Assembly (NCBI GenBank): GCA_050246595.1
Contig: JBFWVT010000044.1
Location: 1 to 40,460, forward strand
DNA length: 40,460 nucleotides
Source of the DNA: DATARH01 sp050246595
GTDB taxonomy: Bacteria; Pseudomonadota; Alphaproteobacteria; ATCC43930; CGMCC-115725
Reading direction: 5' to 3'
In this document: positions 1 through 8,796 of the stretch, piece after piece
Layout of the letters: each line of letters opens with the position of its first letter
How positions within the stretch are numbered: position 1 is the stretch's first letter
The notes under the pieces: generated by a model
Databases searched by the model: none
What the model was told of the DNA's origin: nothing
The model's input: only the letters and a program-made list of their open reading frames with translations
Made by a program: the position numbers and the translations under genes

Positions 1-110
1 ATCCGCGCACCACCGAGGACACGTGGCGCCAGATCGGCTCCTTGCTCGATCATTTCTCCGCACAGGAATGCGCAAACTACCTCGCCAATGCCGGCTACGC
101 TTCAACCTGA
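1..110 (+). mobile_element. IS630-family transposase, C-terminal fragment (enters from left edge)
   Basis: A reading frame open at the left edge ends with TGA at 108-110. It encodes about 35 residues, including WRQIGSLLDHF and ECANYLANAGYAST. This matches the conserved C-terminus of IS630-family DDE transposases (W-x-x-I-G-x-L-L-D-x-F ... E-C-x-N-Y-x-x-x-A-G-Y). The catalytic DDE residues would lie outside the window, so I cannot tell whether the element is intact. The right terminal inverted repeat should fall somewhere in 110-160, but I could not identify it without the left end. Family assignment is from memory of the C-terminal motif. Confidence 0.7.
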
Positions 111-160
111 AACGATCACGCTCTAAGTTCCCGTAACTCAAATACTTGCGAGGCGATCGG

Positions 161-187
161 CGAAAAATTCCCTGCCGGCAGGGAATT
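161..187 (-). terminator. Rho-independent terminator of metH
   Basis: Positions 166-187 form a perfect palindrome with half-site AATTCCCTGCC. On the minus strand this folds as TTCCCTG, loop CCGG, CAGGGAA, followed directly by AATTTTTCG, a classic stem plus T-run. It overlaps the metH TAA stop (186-188), so the stem forms right at the end of translation. The same 7-bp stem sequence recurs at 8797-8940. Confidence 0.7.
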
Positions 188-3100
188 ACACGGAAAAATA
201 CTTCGCCTGCGGGTGATGCACGACAATCGCCGAGGTCGACTGCTCCGGGTCGAGCTGGTCCTCCTCGGTCAGGCTGATCCCGATCTCGTCGGCGCGCAGC
301 AGCTCCAATAACAGGCGCTGATCGGCGAGGTTCGGGCAGGCCGGGTAGCCGAACGAATAGCGGCTGCCGCGATAGCCCTGGTTCAGCATCTCGTCATGAT
401 CGCGCGCCTCCTCGGCGGCAAAGCCCAGCTCGCTCCGAATCCGCCTGTGCACGTATTCGGCGAAGGCCTCCGCCATCTCGACCGAGAACCCGTGCAGGTA
501 CAGATAGTCCTGGTAACGGTTCTCGGCGAACCATTCGCGCGACGCCTCGGACGCGCGGCGCCCCATCGTGACGACCTGCAGCCCGATCACATCGCGCTCC
601 TTGTCGTCCACGTCGCGGAAGAAATCGGCGACGCACAGCCCACCGTCCTTATTCTGACGCGGGAACGAAAACCGCCCGACCTCCCGCCTTCCGTCCTCGC
701 CGAACAGGATCACGTCATTGCCCTCGGCGGCGCAGCGCCAATACCCGTAAGCGGCCTGCGGCAACAGAATGTTCTCGCGGATCGATATATCGGCGATGCG
801 CGCCAGAACCGGCCGCAATTCCTTCCGCGCCCACTCCTTGTATTCGGCCAGCGAACGCCCGTCCTTGCGATAGCCCCACTGGAATTGATAGAGCATGCGC
901 TCGTTGAGATACGGCACGACCGTCTTGACCGGCACACGCGCGATCGTCTGCGCTCCCCAGAAAGGCGGCTGTGGCACCGGCACGCCGCGGTTCAGTCCGG
1001 CCCGGCGCAGGCGGATTTCCTCGAGATCGATCGGACGTTGCGGCCTTGCATCGCCGGCGCGCCCGAGTTTGCGCCGCTCGTTGATCGGCCGCCCGGTATT
1101 CTTGCGCTGTACCTCCGCCAGATACCCGTCGAAATCGTTGCCCCCATTGTCGCGACTGACGATGCGGTCCATCAGCGCAAGCCCGTCGAACGCATCGCGC
1201 GCATAGGCAACCCGGCCCGCTTCATAGGCCTTGACGCAATCCTCCTCGACATAGCGCCGGGTCAGCGCGGCGCCGCCGAGCATAACCGGGAGGTCGATCC
1301 CCTGCCGGCTCATCTCTTCGAGGTTCTCGCGCATCACGACGGTTGATTTGACCAACAGCCCCGACATCCCGATCGCGTGCGCCCGGTGCTCGCGAGCGGC
1401 CTCCAGGATCGCGCCGATCGGCTGCTTAATGCCGAGATTGACCACCCGATAACCGTTGTTTGTCAGAATGATATCGACCAGGTTCTTGCCGATGTCGTGC
1501 ACGTCGCCGCGCACCGTGGCGAGCACGACGATGCCCTTCTCCTGGCCCTCGACCCGCTCCATGAACGGTTCGAGATACTTGACCGCCGCCTTCATCGTCT
1601 CGGCCGATTGCAGCACGAACGGCAATTGCATCTTGCCGGCGCCGAACAGCTCGCCGACCGTCTTCATGCCGCCGAGCAGATGGTCATTGATGATGTCGAG
1701 CGGCGAATAGACCTGCATCGCCAGATCGAGATCGGTTTCGAGACCCAGCCGGTCGCCATCGACGATGCGCTGCGCGAGGCGGTCCTCCAGCTTCTCCGGA
1801 CGGCCCTTCTTTTCGGTCTTCTCGCCGGCGCGCCCCTCGAACAGCGCGATAAACGCCTGCAGCGGGTCGTAATCCTCGGCGCGGCGGTCGAAAATCAAGT
1901 CCTCGGCGACCCGCACCTCCTCTTCCGGAATGCGGTGCAGCGGCAGGATCTTCGAGAAATGCACGATCGCCCCGGTCAATCCGCGGCGCAGCGCATGATC
2001 GAGAAACACCGAATTCAGCACCTGTCGCGCCGGCGGGTTGAGACCGAACGAGATGTTCGACAAGCCGAGAATGATCTGGCACTCGGGCATGCGCTCGCGG
2101 ATTGCGGCGATCGCATCAAGCGTGTTGAGCCCGAGCCGACGGTCGTCCTCGTTGCCGGTGCAGATCGTGAAGGTCAGCGGGTCGAACAGCAGATCGCTCG
2201 GCGGCAATCCGTGCCGGTTGCAGGCAAAATCATGGAGCCGCTCAGCAAGCCGCAGCTTGTCGGCAGCCTCTTTCGCCATACCCTGCTCGTCGATCGTCAG
2301 CGCGATCACGGCCGCGCCGAAGCGTTTCGCGAGCTTCAACCGCTTTTCCGCCGCCTCCTCACCATCCTCGAAATTGATCGAGTTGATGATCGCCTTACCG
2401 CCGTATAGCTTGAGGGCGGCTTCGAGCACCGGGTATTCGGTCGAATCGATGACGAGCGGGGCATTGATCGCGCCGCGCATGCGGCTGACCACTTCGCACA
2501 TCTCGGCAACTTCGTCGCGCCCGACAAAGGCGGTGCAGATATCGAGCGTATGCGAGCCTTCCTTGACCTGCTCGCGGCCCATCTCGACGCAGCCGTCCCA
2601 GTCCCCGGCTTCCTGCAAGCGTCGGAAGGCGCGCGAGCCGTTCGCGTTGCAGCGCTCGCCGATTGATAAGTAGGCGTTCTCCTGACGCAGCGGCACCTGG
2701 CCGTACAACGAGGCGACCGACGGCACCCAGGCGATCTGCCGCGCCTTCGGCAGCGGCCGCGGACGATCCCGCCCGATGCGACGCAGCATCTGGTCGAGCG
2801 CGGCGATATGCGCCCCCTCGGTGCCGCAGCACCCGCCGATGATGCCGACGCCGTCTTCCAGGACAAAGCGTTCGAGCCACTGCGCCAGCTCGCGCGGGGT
2901 CAGCGGATAGTGCGTCCGTCCGCCGATCAGCTCGGGCAGACCGGCATTCGGCATGACCGACATATATCCGGGCCAGTTCTCGCCGAGCCATTTGACGTGC
3001 TCGGCCATCTCGCGCGGGCCGGTCGCGCAGTTCAGGCCGACGACCGGCACATCGAGCGCGTGAATGATCGTCGCCGCGGCGGCGATATCGGCACCGACCA

Positions 3101-3695
3101 GCAAGGTACCGGTGGTCTCGACCGTGACCTGCACGATGATCGGGATATCCTTGCCGGCTTCTGCCCGCGCCCGCTTCGCTCCGTTGACCGCCGCCTTGAT
3201 CTGCAGCGGGTCCTGGCAGGTCTCGATCAGAAACGCGTCGATCTCGCCGGCCACGAGACCGGCGCATTGTACGGCCAGCGCGTCTTCGAGATCCTGGTAG
3301 CCGATATGCCCGAGCGAGGGCAGACGCGTGCCCGGGCCGACCGAACCCAGGATAAACCGGGTGCGGCCGTCATGCGCGACCTCGGCGATCGCCTCGCGCG
3401 CCAGTTCGCCGGCACGGCGGTTGAGAGCGAACGCCTTGTCGGCAATGCCGAACTCGCCGAGCGTGATCGGCGAGCCGCCAAAGCTGTTCGTCGTGACCGC
3501 GTCGCAGCCGGCATGAAGATAGGTGAGGTGAATCTCGCGGACGAGATCCGGGCGGCTCTCGCACAGGATCTCGGTGCAGTTCTCGTGCCCGTGAAAATCG
3601 TGCTCGATGTCCAGGTTGCGGCCCTGCACTTGCGTGCCCATCGCGCCATCGGCCAGCAGCACGCGGTCGGCGAGATAATCGAGAAGATGGGTCAT
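186..3695 (-). CDS. metH: Cobalamin-dependent methionine synthase MetH
   Basis: This cytosolic 1169-aa enzyme methylates homocysteine to methionine, taking the methyl group from 5-methyltetrahydrofolate through protein-bound cobalamin. All four modules are visible. The homocysteine domain (about 1-305) has zinc ligands C223, C289 and C290 (GLNCATG, IGGCCGTEGAH). The pterin domain (about 325-600) contains NANGSRAF and DICTAF. The cobalamin module (about 640-880) has the lower-ligand motif D731-V-H733-D-I-G736, SGLLVKS and LGGAAL. The C-terminal reactivation domain (about 900-1169) has the SAM-binding stretch GYRGSRYSFGYPACP. Length is slightly below the usual 1200-1230 aa, and no key residue is missing. 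The ATG at 3695 lies 79 bp after metF, with AAGG just upstream. It is the last gene of the sahR-metF-metH operon and should be under the upstream palindromic operator. I see no cobalamin riboswitch. Confidence 0.97.
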   Translation of the reverse strand: MTHLLDYLADRVLLADGAMGTQVQGRNLDIEHDFHGHENCTEILCESRPDLVREIHLTYLHAGCDAVTTNSFGGSPITLGEFGIADKAFALNRRAGELAREAIAEVAHDGRTRFILGSVGPGTRLPSLGHIGYQDLEDALAVQCAGLVAGEIDAFLIETCQDPLQIKAAVNGAKRARAEAGKDIPIIVQVTVETTGTLLVGADIAAAATIIHALDVPVVGLNCATGPREMAEHVKWLGENWPGYMSVMPNAGLPELIGGRTHYPLTPRELAQWLERFVLEDGVGIIGGCCGTEGAHIAALDQMLRRIGRDRPRPLPKARQIAWVPSVASLYGQVPLRQENAYLSIGERCNANGSRAFRRLQEAGDWDGCVEMGREQVKEGSHTLDICTAFVGRDEVAEMCEVVSRMRGAINAPLVIDSTEYPVLEAALKLYGGKAIINSINFEDGEEAAEKRLKLAKRFGAAVIALTIDEQGMAKEAADKLRLAERLHDFACNRHGLPPSDLLFDPLTFTICTGNEDDRRLGLNTLDAIAAIRERMPECQIILGLSNISFGLNPPARQVLNSVFLDHALRRGLTGAIVHFSKILPLHRIPEEEVRVAEDLIFDRRAEDYDPLQAFIALFEGRAGEKTEKKGRPEKLEDRLAQRIVDGDRLGLETDLDLAMQVYSPLDIINDHLLGGMKTVGELFGAGKMQLPFVLQSAETMKAAVKYLEPFMERVEGQEKGIVVLATVRGDVHDIGKNLVDIILTNNGYRVVNLGIKQPIGAILEAAREHRAHAIGMSGLLVKSTVVMRENLEEMSRQGIDLPVMLGGAALTRRYVEEDCVKAYEAGRVAYARDAFDGLALMDRIVSRDNGGNDFDGYLAEVQRKNTGRPINERRKLGRAGDARPQRPIDLEEIRLRRAGLNRGVPVPQPPFWGAQTIARVPVKTVVPYLNERMLYQFQWGYRKDGRSLAEYKEWARKELRPVLARIADISIRENILLPQAAYGYWRCAAEGNDVILFGEDGRREVGRFSFPRQNKDGGLCVADFFRDVDDKERDVIGLQVVTMGRRASEASREWFAENRYQDYLYLHGFSVEMAEAFAEYVHRRIRSELGFAAEEARDHDEMLNQGYRGSRYSFGYPACPNLADQRLLLELLRADEIGISLTEEDQLDPEQSTSAIVVHHPQAKYFSV

Positions 3696-3774
3696 CGGAT
3701 CGCCTTACCCGTCTGCGCGTCCATGGATTGGGAATGCCGCACCCGTGTCGAGGAGCAGCTGTCGTCGGTGCCGC

Positions 3775-4725
3775 TCACGCCGCAACGACCGGCTTCGCGG
3801 CGCGAATGCCGAGCAGATGGCAAATCGCGACGATCAGGTCAGCGCGGTTGAGCGTGTAGAAGTGGAATTCATGGACGCCATTCGCATGGAGCCGCCTGCA
3901 TTGCTCGGCCGCAAGCGAGGCCGCGACGAGGCGGCGCGTGTCCGGGTCGTCGTCGAGCCCCTCGAAATGCGCCCCCATCCAAGCCGGGATCGAGGCGCCG
4001 CAAGCCGCGGCCATGCGCCTGAGCTGCGCGAAATTCGTGACCGGCAGGACCCCCGGCACGATCGGCACCTCGATCCCGGCGGCGCGGGCGCGATCGCGGA
4101 AGCGCAGGAACACATCGACGTCGAAAAAGAATTGTGTAATCGCACGGCTGGCGCCGGCATCGAGCTTTGCTTTCAGGTTGTCAAGGTCGTGGCCCGGGCT
4201 GCGGGCGGCGGGATGGGTTTCGGGGTAGGCCGCGACGCTAATCTCGAAATCGGCGACTTTCTTCAGCCCGGCAACCAGATCGGCCGCGTAGGGATAGCCT
4301 CCGGGGTAATGCGTATAACCGAGCCCGGCGCCGCCCGCCAATAGTCCATTCGGGGGATCACCGCGCAGCGCCACAATATGCCGGATTCCGGCTTCCCAAT
4401 AGGCGCGGGCCACCGCATCGACTTCCTCGCGCGTCGCGGCGACGCAGGTCAGGTGCGCCGCCGGTTCCAGCATCGTCTCGCCCCGGATGCGCCGCACAGT
4501 CGCGTGAGTGCGTTCGCGGGTTGAGCCTCCGGCCCCATATGTCACAGAGACAAAGCGTGGCCGCAGCGACTCCAGGCGCTTGATTGCGGCCCACAGCCGC
4601 TCCTCCATTTCCGCCGTTTTCGGCGGGAAGAACTCAAACGAGACGCGTGGCGGACCCGCATCGAAATCGCTGACCGGATCGGCGGCCAACAGCCCGCGTG
4701 GCATCCCGCCCGCAATCGATTGCAT
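3775..4725 (-). CDS. metF: Methylenetetrahydrofolate reductase MetF
   Basis: This FAD-dependent reductase converts 5,10-methylene-THF to 5-methyl-THF, the methyl donor used by the neighbouring metH. The protein is about 316 aa, usual for bacterial MetF. Family hallmarks are RVSFEFFPPKT near the N-terminus (catalytic Glu in FEFFPP), FVSVTYGAGGSTR, AHLTCVAATREEV, GIRHIVALRGDPP, and KAKLDAGASRAITQFFFD. I chose the ATG at 4725 because it lies just five bases after the stop of the upstream regulator gene and the frame further upstream (to 4899) lies inside that gene and is unlike MetF. A weaker alternative start is seven codons later. The tight spacing implies translation coupled to the regulator. 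It ends 79 bp before metH. Confidence 0.95.
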   Translation of the reverse strand: MQSIAGGMPRGLLAADPVSDFDAGPPRVSFEFFPPKTAEMEERLWAAIKRLESLRPRFVSVTYGAGGSTRERTHATVRRIRGETMLEPAAHLTCVAATREEVDAVARAYWEAGIRHIVALRGDPPNGLLAGGAGLGYTHYPGGYPYAADLVAGLKKVADFEISVAAYPETHPAARSPGHDLDNLKAKLDAGASRAITQFFFDVDVFLRFRDRARAAGIEVPIVPGVLPVTNFAQLRRMAAACGASIPAWMGAHFEGLDDDPDTRRLVAASLAAEQCRRLHANGVHEFHFYTLNRADLIVAICHLLGIRAAKPVVAA

Positions 4726-4730
4726 CTGTT

Positions 4731-5762
4731 TCACCCCTGGAGAACTGGCTCGGCATGCAAAGCGGCGGCTGAACCCGCCGGCGCCGAAGATGAATCGGCT
4801 ACAATCGACCGGCGCCGGGCCGTCCAGATCACAACTGTCAGCGGATCGCCTGTCAGCCGATGCGGTTGGCCCGGTTCGAGACCGGCGGCGCGGCACCACG
4901 CAGCGATATCATCGTCGGCAAACCCAAGCCGGCAATGGGCGTGCTCGTCGCGCAGGAATTCGAGCGCATGCGGCGCAAAGTCGACGATAATCAGACCACC
5001 GCCCGGCCGCAGCACCCGCGCCGCCTCGGCAATGGCAGCCGCCGGGTGATCGGCATAATGCAGCACCTGATGGATAATGGCCGCATCAAACGACGCATCG
5101 GGGAGCGGCAGCTGGTACATGTCTCCTAGCCGGACGATGCAGTTCGACAGCCCGGCCCGCTCGATGTTGACGCGCGCGACGGCGAGCATCTCGCGCGATT
5201 GGTCGATACCCAGCGCGTTGGCAACAAGCGACCCGAGCAGTTCGAGCATGCGTCCGGTGCCGGTGCCGATATCGAGCAGATCACGTGGCGCAAGCGCGCT
5301 GACAATATCGGCGAGCACCGCCTCGACTTCGGCCTCATCGACATAGAGCGACCGGATTCGGTGCCAGTCCGCCGCATTGTCGCGGAAATACGCCGCCGCC
5401 AGTTCCGCGCGCTGATGTTTGATCGCCGCGAGCCGTTGCAGATCGAGCGCGATCGTCTCGTCATGCTCGCCGCATGCGTCCGCCAGATAGCGCCCCAACA
5501 GGCTGACGGCCCTGCCTGAGCCAAGCCGGTAAAAGACCCAGCTCCCCTCTCGGGTGCGGTCGAGAAGCCCGGCGTCGCAGAGGAGCTTCAGATGACGTGA
5601 GACGCGAGGTTGGCTTTGCCCGAGAATTTGCGCCAGTTCGGTCACGGTCAACTCCCCACGGGCGCACAGCACCAGGAGACGTAGCCGTGACGGCTCCGCC
5701 GCCGCTCGCAGCGCCCCTAGCAACTCGCCCATCGGACTTCCGGAACTCGCCTCGCCAGTCAT
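4731..5762 (-). CDS. ArsR-type regulator fused to SAM methyltransferase (SahR-like)
   Basis: The 343-aa protein joins an ArsR winged-helix domain (about 10-95; AAAEPSRLRLLVLCARGEL, ILGQSQPRVSRHLKLL recognition helix) to a class I SAM-dependent methyltransferase domain (about 140-300; motif I LLDIGTGTGRMLELLG, then HQVLHYADHPAAAIAEAARVLRPGG). This architecture is that of SahR, the S-adenosylhomocysteine-responsive regulator of methionine-cycle genes. Heading the metF-metH operon and sitting beside a palindromic operator fit that role. Repression relieved by SAH is known for the family and inferred here. Start is uncertain: ATG 5762 lies only seven bases from the operator and would give an almost leaderless mRNA, whereas ATG 5732 (MGELLGALRAAAEP) is ten codons in, preceded by GGAAG four bases upstream. 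Whether the methyltransferase domain is catalytic or only a SAH sensor cannot be seen. Confidence 0.88.
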   Translation of the reverse strand: MTGEASSGSPMGELLGALRAAAEPSRLRLLVLCARGELTVTELAQILGQSQPRVSRHLKLLCDAGLLDRTREGSWVFYRLGSGRAVSLLGRYLADACGEHDETIALDLQRLAAIKHQRAELAAAYFRDNAADWHRIRSLYVDEAEVEAVLADIVSALAPRDLLDIGTGTGRMLELLGSLVANALGIDQSREMLAVARVNIERAGLSNCIVRLGDMYQLPLPDASFDAAIIHQVLHYADHPAAAIAEAARVLRPGGGLIIVDFAPHALEFLRDEHAHCRLGFADDDIAAWCRAAGLEPGQPHRLTGDPLTVVIWTARRRSIVADSSSAPAGSAAALHAEPVLQG

Positions 5763-5767
5763 AGCTA

Positions 5768-5796
5768 AACATATAAAGATATCTTTATATGGTCAA
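5768..5796 (-). promoter_or_regulatory. Promoter of sahR-metF-metH operon
   Basis: On the minus strand, TTGACC (5791-5796) and TATGTT (5768-5773) are separated by exactly 17 bases, all inside the palindrome. Transcription would start near 5761-5763, at or next to the first ATG. This is one reason to consider the internal ATG at 5732 as the true start. Confidence 0.6.
5770..5791. promoter_or_regulatory. Perfect 22-bp palindromic operator (probable SahR site)
   Basis: The sequence reads CATATAAAGAT followed by its exact reverse complement ATCTTTATATG. It starts seven bases upstream of the regulator ATG at 5762. It almost fills the spacer between candidate -35 and -10 elements, an ideal place for an autorepressor. 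It is strikingly AT-rich in GC-rich surroundings. ArsR proteins bind such palindromes; assignment to this regulator is by position. Confidence 0.85.
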
Positions 5797-5951
5797 CCCT
5801 CCCAAATCGGGCCATCCTGCTTTCAATCGAAGGTCGGACGGACTCGTTCAGGCCAGCCGGGTTCTCGACCAATCGGCAAGCATCGCTTGCCGTGATCGCG
5901 GTTTTTTCGTCATTATCCACGCTTACGGATTGCTCCGACTAGAGGCTGCCC

Positions 5952-6806
5952 ATGCCCGCTTGCCGCCTTCCCCTGATTGTATCAGCTATCGCCACCATCG
6001 GCTTGGCGCTGGTCGGTTGCACTGCCCCCGGCGCCGGACCTGGATCGTCGCCGGGCCAGCTTTCCGAAGCCGCCGAGATCGAATTCAACGACCCGCTTGA
6101 GGAGCTGAATCGCTCAATTTTCGCGTTCAACCAGGTGGTCGACGAGGTGGTTCTGGTTCCGGTTGCGAAGGGTTATCGCACCGCAGTGCCGCCGCCGATG
6201 CGGGCATCGGTCTACGACTTTCTGCGGAACCTCAATGGGCCGGTGATCTTTGCGAACGACGTGCTGCAAGGTCATCCGCTGCTCGCCGCGCAGACCTTGG
6301 CCCGGCTTACGATTAACAGCACCGTCGGGGTCGGCGGGATGTTCGACGTCGCGAGCCGCATCGGCATCCGGCGCCACACAAACGATATGGGCATCACGCT
6401 CGCAACCTACGGCATCGACGAGGGCCCCTACCTTGTCGCACCGGTGCTTGGTCCGACAACGCCCCGCGACCTGGTCGGCAAGGTGGTCGACAGCTTTATC
6501 GATCCAGCCGACTACTTTGCCGGCGATCATAATCTGTGGTACGCGCCGCTTGCGCGCACGGTCGTGTCGGGCATCGATGTTCGATCGCGCAATATCGAGG
6601 CCCTCGCCGATATCGAGAGGACCTCGCTCGATTATTACGCGACGATCCGCTCCCTCTACCGCCAGCGCCGGGCCGCGGAAATCCGCCACGAGGACTCGAA
6701 CCTGCCAAACCCGACCATATCGCCGAGCAGCGAGGGCGGGCGCCACCCGGCGGTTTCGCCGTTCTTCGCCAACCCACCCACCTTCAAGGAGTTTTCGGCC
6801 AAATGA
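5952..6806 (+). CDS. mlaA: MlaA (VacJ) outer-membrane lipoprotein
   Basis: MlaA removes mislocalised phospholipids from the outer leaflet of the outer membrane and passes them to periplasmic MlaC. The 284-aa product starts with a lipoprotein signal ending in the lipobox LVGC (lipidated Cys23). It then shows the MlaA core: FNDPLEELNRSIFAFN, GYRTAVPPPMR, FLRNLNGPVIFANDVLQG, TINSTVGVGGMFDVA, LATYGIDEGPYLVAPVLGP and VDSFIDPADYF. The C-terminal 35 residues are Pro/Ser-rich. It overlaps mlaC by ATGA, so the two are translationally coupled. The inner-membrane MlaFEDB transporter genes are not in the window. Confidence 0.94.
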   Translation: MPACRLPLIVSAIATIGLALVGCTAPGAGPGSSPGQLSEAAEIEFNDPLEELNRSIFAFNQVVDEVVLVPVAKGYRTAVPPPMRASVYDFLRNLNGPVIFANDVLQGHPLLAAQTLARLTINSTVGVGGMFDVASRIGIRRHTNDMGITLATYGIDEGPYLVAPVLGPTTPRDLVGKVVDSFIDPADYFAGDHNLWYAPLARTVVSGIDVRSRNIEALADIERTSLDYYATIRSLYRQRRAAEIRHEDSNLPNPTISPSSEGGRHPAVSPFFANPPTFKEFSAK

Positions 6807-7399
6807 TGCGACGCCGCGCCGCGATCGTCTTGCTTGCTTTGGGTCTTCTCGGGGTCGCCGCACCGCACCGGGCGGCGGCGCAGGACCCGCGCAGTTTCGT
6901 CAATGCGCTCGGCGACCGCGCCGTTCAGGTGCTCGCGCCAAGCGTGTCGCCGGCGCAGCGCCTGGCCCGTTTCCGCGAGCTGTTCAGCACCGAGTTCGAT
7001 GTCCCCGGCATTGGCCGCTTCGTCCTCGGCCGCTATTGGCGCACCGCAACACCCCAGGAACAGCAGGAATTTCTGAGCCTGTTCCAGGAGTACGTGGCGC
7101 GCGCCTACAGCGCTCGCCTCGGCGCGTTCGGCGGCGAGCCGTTCCGGGTTACCGGCGTCCGCCCGAGCGGCGCGGAAACCGTCGTCAGCAGCGAGATCGT
7201 CCTGGCCAGCGGTCCGATCGGTCTCGACTGGTATCTCGCCAACAATGGCGGGCGGTACAAGATTACCGACGTCTATATCGCCGGGATCAGCATGAAGGTG
7301 ACGCAACGCGACGAATTCGCCGCGGTGATCCACCGCCACGGCGGGCGCGTCGAGGGGCTGCTGGCGCAACTGCGGCAGAAACTCGCATCGGCGAGCTGA
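6803..7399 (+). CDS. mlaC: MlaC, periplasmic phospholipid-binding protein
   Basis: This is the periplasmic shuttle that carries phospholipid between MlaA and the inner-membrane Mla complex. The 198-aa protein has a Sec signal peptide (MMRRRAAIVLLALGLLGVA ... AAA before QDPR) and the MlaC (Tol-tolerance Ttg2/MlaC) core: ARFRELFSTEFDVPGIGRFV, LGRYWRTATPQEQQEFLSLF, DWYLANNGGRYKITDVYIAG and SMKVTQRDEFAAVI. The ATG at 6803 overlaps the mlaA stop; a second ATG follows directly at 6806. AAGGAG at 6786-6791 is the ribosome-binding site. The gene ends 13 bases from a convergent oxidase gene. Confidence 0.93.
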   Translation: MMRRRAAIVLLALGLLGVAAPHRAAAQDPRSFVNALGDRAVQVLAPSVSPAQRLARFRELFSTEFDVPGIGRFVLGRYWRTATPQEQQEFLSLFQEYVARAYSARLGAFGGEPFRVTGVRPSGAETVVSSEIVLASGPIGLDWYLANNGGRYKITDVYIAGISMKVTQRDEFAAVIHRHGGRVEGLLAQLRQKLASAS

Positions 7400-7412
7400 T
7401 CCGGAGGCCGCA

Positions 7413-8744
7413 TCAGCTCGCGAGCGGGTGCGGAAGCGGGTTCGACCCGTCGCTGAAGCGCGACAGGCGGAACGGCGCCGGGTCGACGATTGGCGGCGCG
7501 CCGGTCACCATGTCGGCGACGAGCCGGCCCGCGCCGGGACCGATCCCGAAACCGTGCCCGGAAAAACCGGTCGCGATAAAGAAACCGGGCAGGGTATCGA
7601 CGGCGGAGATGACCGGGATCGCATCCGGCATCACGTCGATCATGCCGCCCCAGCTTTGCGCGACGGCAACGTTGCGGAACGCCGGGAAGGCCTCGGCGAT
7701 ACTGGCGCGGGCGCGCTCGATCACGACCGGGTCGGCGGCCGGATCGAGCACCCGGACCGCTTCGAACGGCGACGGCTGATCCAGGCTCCAGCGCCGCTTT
7801 ATCCGCCACTCCTCGGCAAAACCCCGCCCGATTCGCAGGCGCAGCTTTTTCCAGTGCAGGCGGATGGCCGGCAGGTATTCCGGCAGCAACCGGAAACTGT
7901 CGGGGACAAGGTCGATCGTGCGCACGCCGAGCGTGGCGACCGTATAGCCGCCATCCATCCGCTTGCGGTAGCCGAACAGCCCGCCCGAGGCCGAAATCTC
8001 GGGGCCGCCGTCGAGCCGCTCGGTGCGCATCACCGAACCCAGCACCTTCAGCTGCGGCAGATCGATCCCGAGATTGCCGCAGAACAGCCGCGACCACGCG
8101 CCGCCTGCCAATACGACCGATTGGCAGGCGATGCGTCCCTTCTCGGTAACGACGGCGGACACCCGGCCGGCTTCGGTCTCGACCCCGCGCGCCGCGCACC
8201 CCGTCAGGATCGTCGCGCCACGCCGCCGCGCTGCCGCGGCGATCGCCGGCGCCGCCATCTGCGGTTCGGCCTTGCCGTCGCTCGGCGTATAGAGGGCGCC
8301 GGCCCAGTTCTTCGCAAAGCCGGGCAGCAGGCGCGCGACCTCGGCCCCGTCGATCAGCCGCGTGTCGAGCTGGTAGTCGCGGGCGTGTTCGAGCCAGCCG
8401 CCGAGACGCGCGAGGTGGTCCTGGCTCTCGGCGAGATACATGATGCCGCAGGTGCGGAACCCGGTCTCGGCCTCGACACGCTGGTTCATCCCCTGCCACA
8501 GCCGCAGGCTTTCGATGATCAGAGGGATTTCGCGGGGGTCGCGCGCCATCTTGCGGCACCAGCCCCAATTGCGGCTCGACTGCTCGCCGGCGATGTGGCC
8601 CTTCTCGCACAGCACGGTCGAGACACCCCTCTCGGCGAGGAACAGCGCGGCGCTGGTGCCGATGATGCCGCCCCCGATAATCACGACATCGGCGCGGGAC
8701 GGCAGAGTCTCGTCGGTTGCGACCGGATCGACGCGCGGCGCCAT
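7413..8744 (-). CDS. FAD-dependent oxidoreductase (DAO/glycine-oxidase-like)
   Basis: A 443-aa flavoenzyme of the D-amino-acid-oxidase fold (Pfam DAO family). The FAD-binding Rossmann motif VVIIGGGIIGTSAALFLAERG is at about 20-40, followed by the acidic ribose-binding region VLCEKG. C-terminal SWGGMIDVMPDAIPVIS and GFFIATGFSGHGFGIGPGAGR are the second FAD contact region typical of sarcosine/glycine oxidases and related amine oxidases. No covalent-FAD Cys pattern is evident and the substrate cannot be read from the sequence. No signal peptide is seen, so it is probably cytosolic. GGAG lies about eight bases before the ATG. It is monocistronic and converges with mlaC; the upstream 0.7 kb has no gene. 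Confidence 0.85.
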   Translation of the reverse strand: MAPRVDPVATDETLPSRADVVIIGGGIIGTSAALFLAERGVSTVLCEKGHIAGEQSSRNWGWCRKMARDPREIPLIIESLRLWQGMNQRVEAETGFRTCGIMYLAESQDHLARLGGWLEHARDYQLDTRLIDGAEVARLLPGFAKNWAGALYTPSDGKAEPQMAAPAIAAAARRRGATILTGCAARGVETEAGRVSAVVTEKGRIACQSVVLAGGAWSRLFCGNLGIDLPQLKVLGSVMRTERLDGGPEISASGGLFGYRKRMDGGYTVATLGVRTIDLVPDSFRLLPEYLPAIRLHWKKLRLRIGRGFAEEWRIKRRWSLDQPSPFEAVRVLDPAADPVVIERARASIAEAFPAFRNVAVAQSWGGMIDVMPDAIPVISAVDTLPGFFIATGFSGHGFGIGPGAGRLVADMVTGAPPIVDPAPFRLSRFSDGSNPLPHPLAS

Positions 8745-8796
8745 CTCTCATCTCCGGAACTGCCGGTTCGGGCGGCGCATTCTAGCGGGGATCGGA

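Noticed and set aside
3696..3774. Cobalamin or SAM riboswitch before metH
   Set aside because: The gap is only 79 bp within an operon and shows no B12-box or SAM-box sequence; regulation is better explained by the upstream palindrome.
5874..5907. Hairpin CGGCAAGC/GCTTGCCG followed by T6 as a plus-strand terminator before mlaA
   Set aside because: No plus-strand gene lies upstream, and the T-run is nine bases from the stem; I could not assign it a role.
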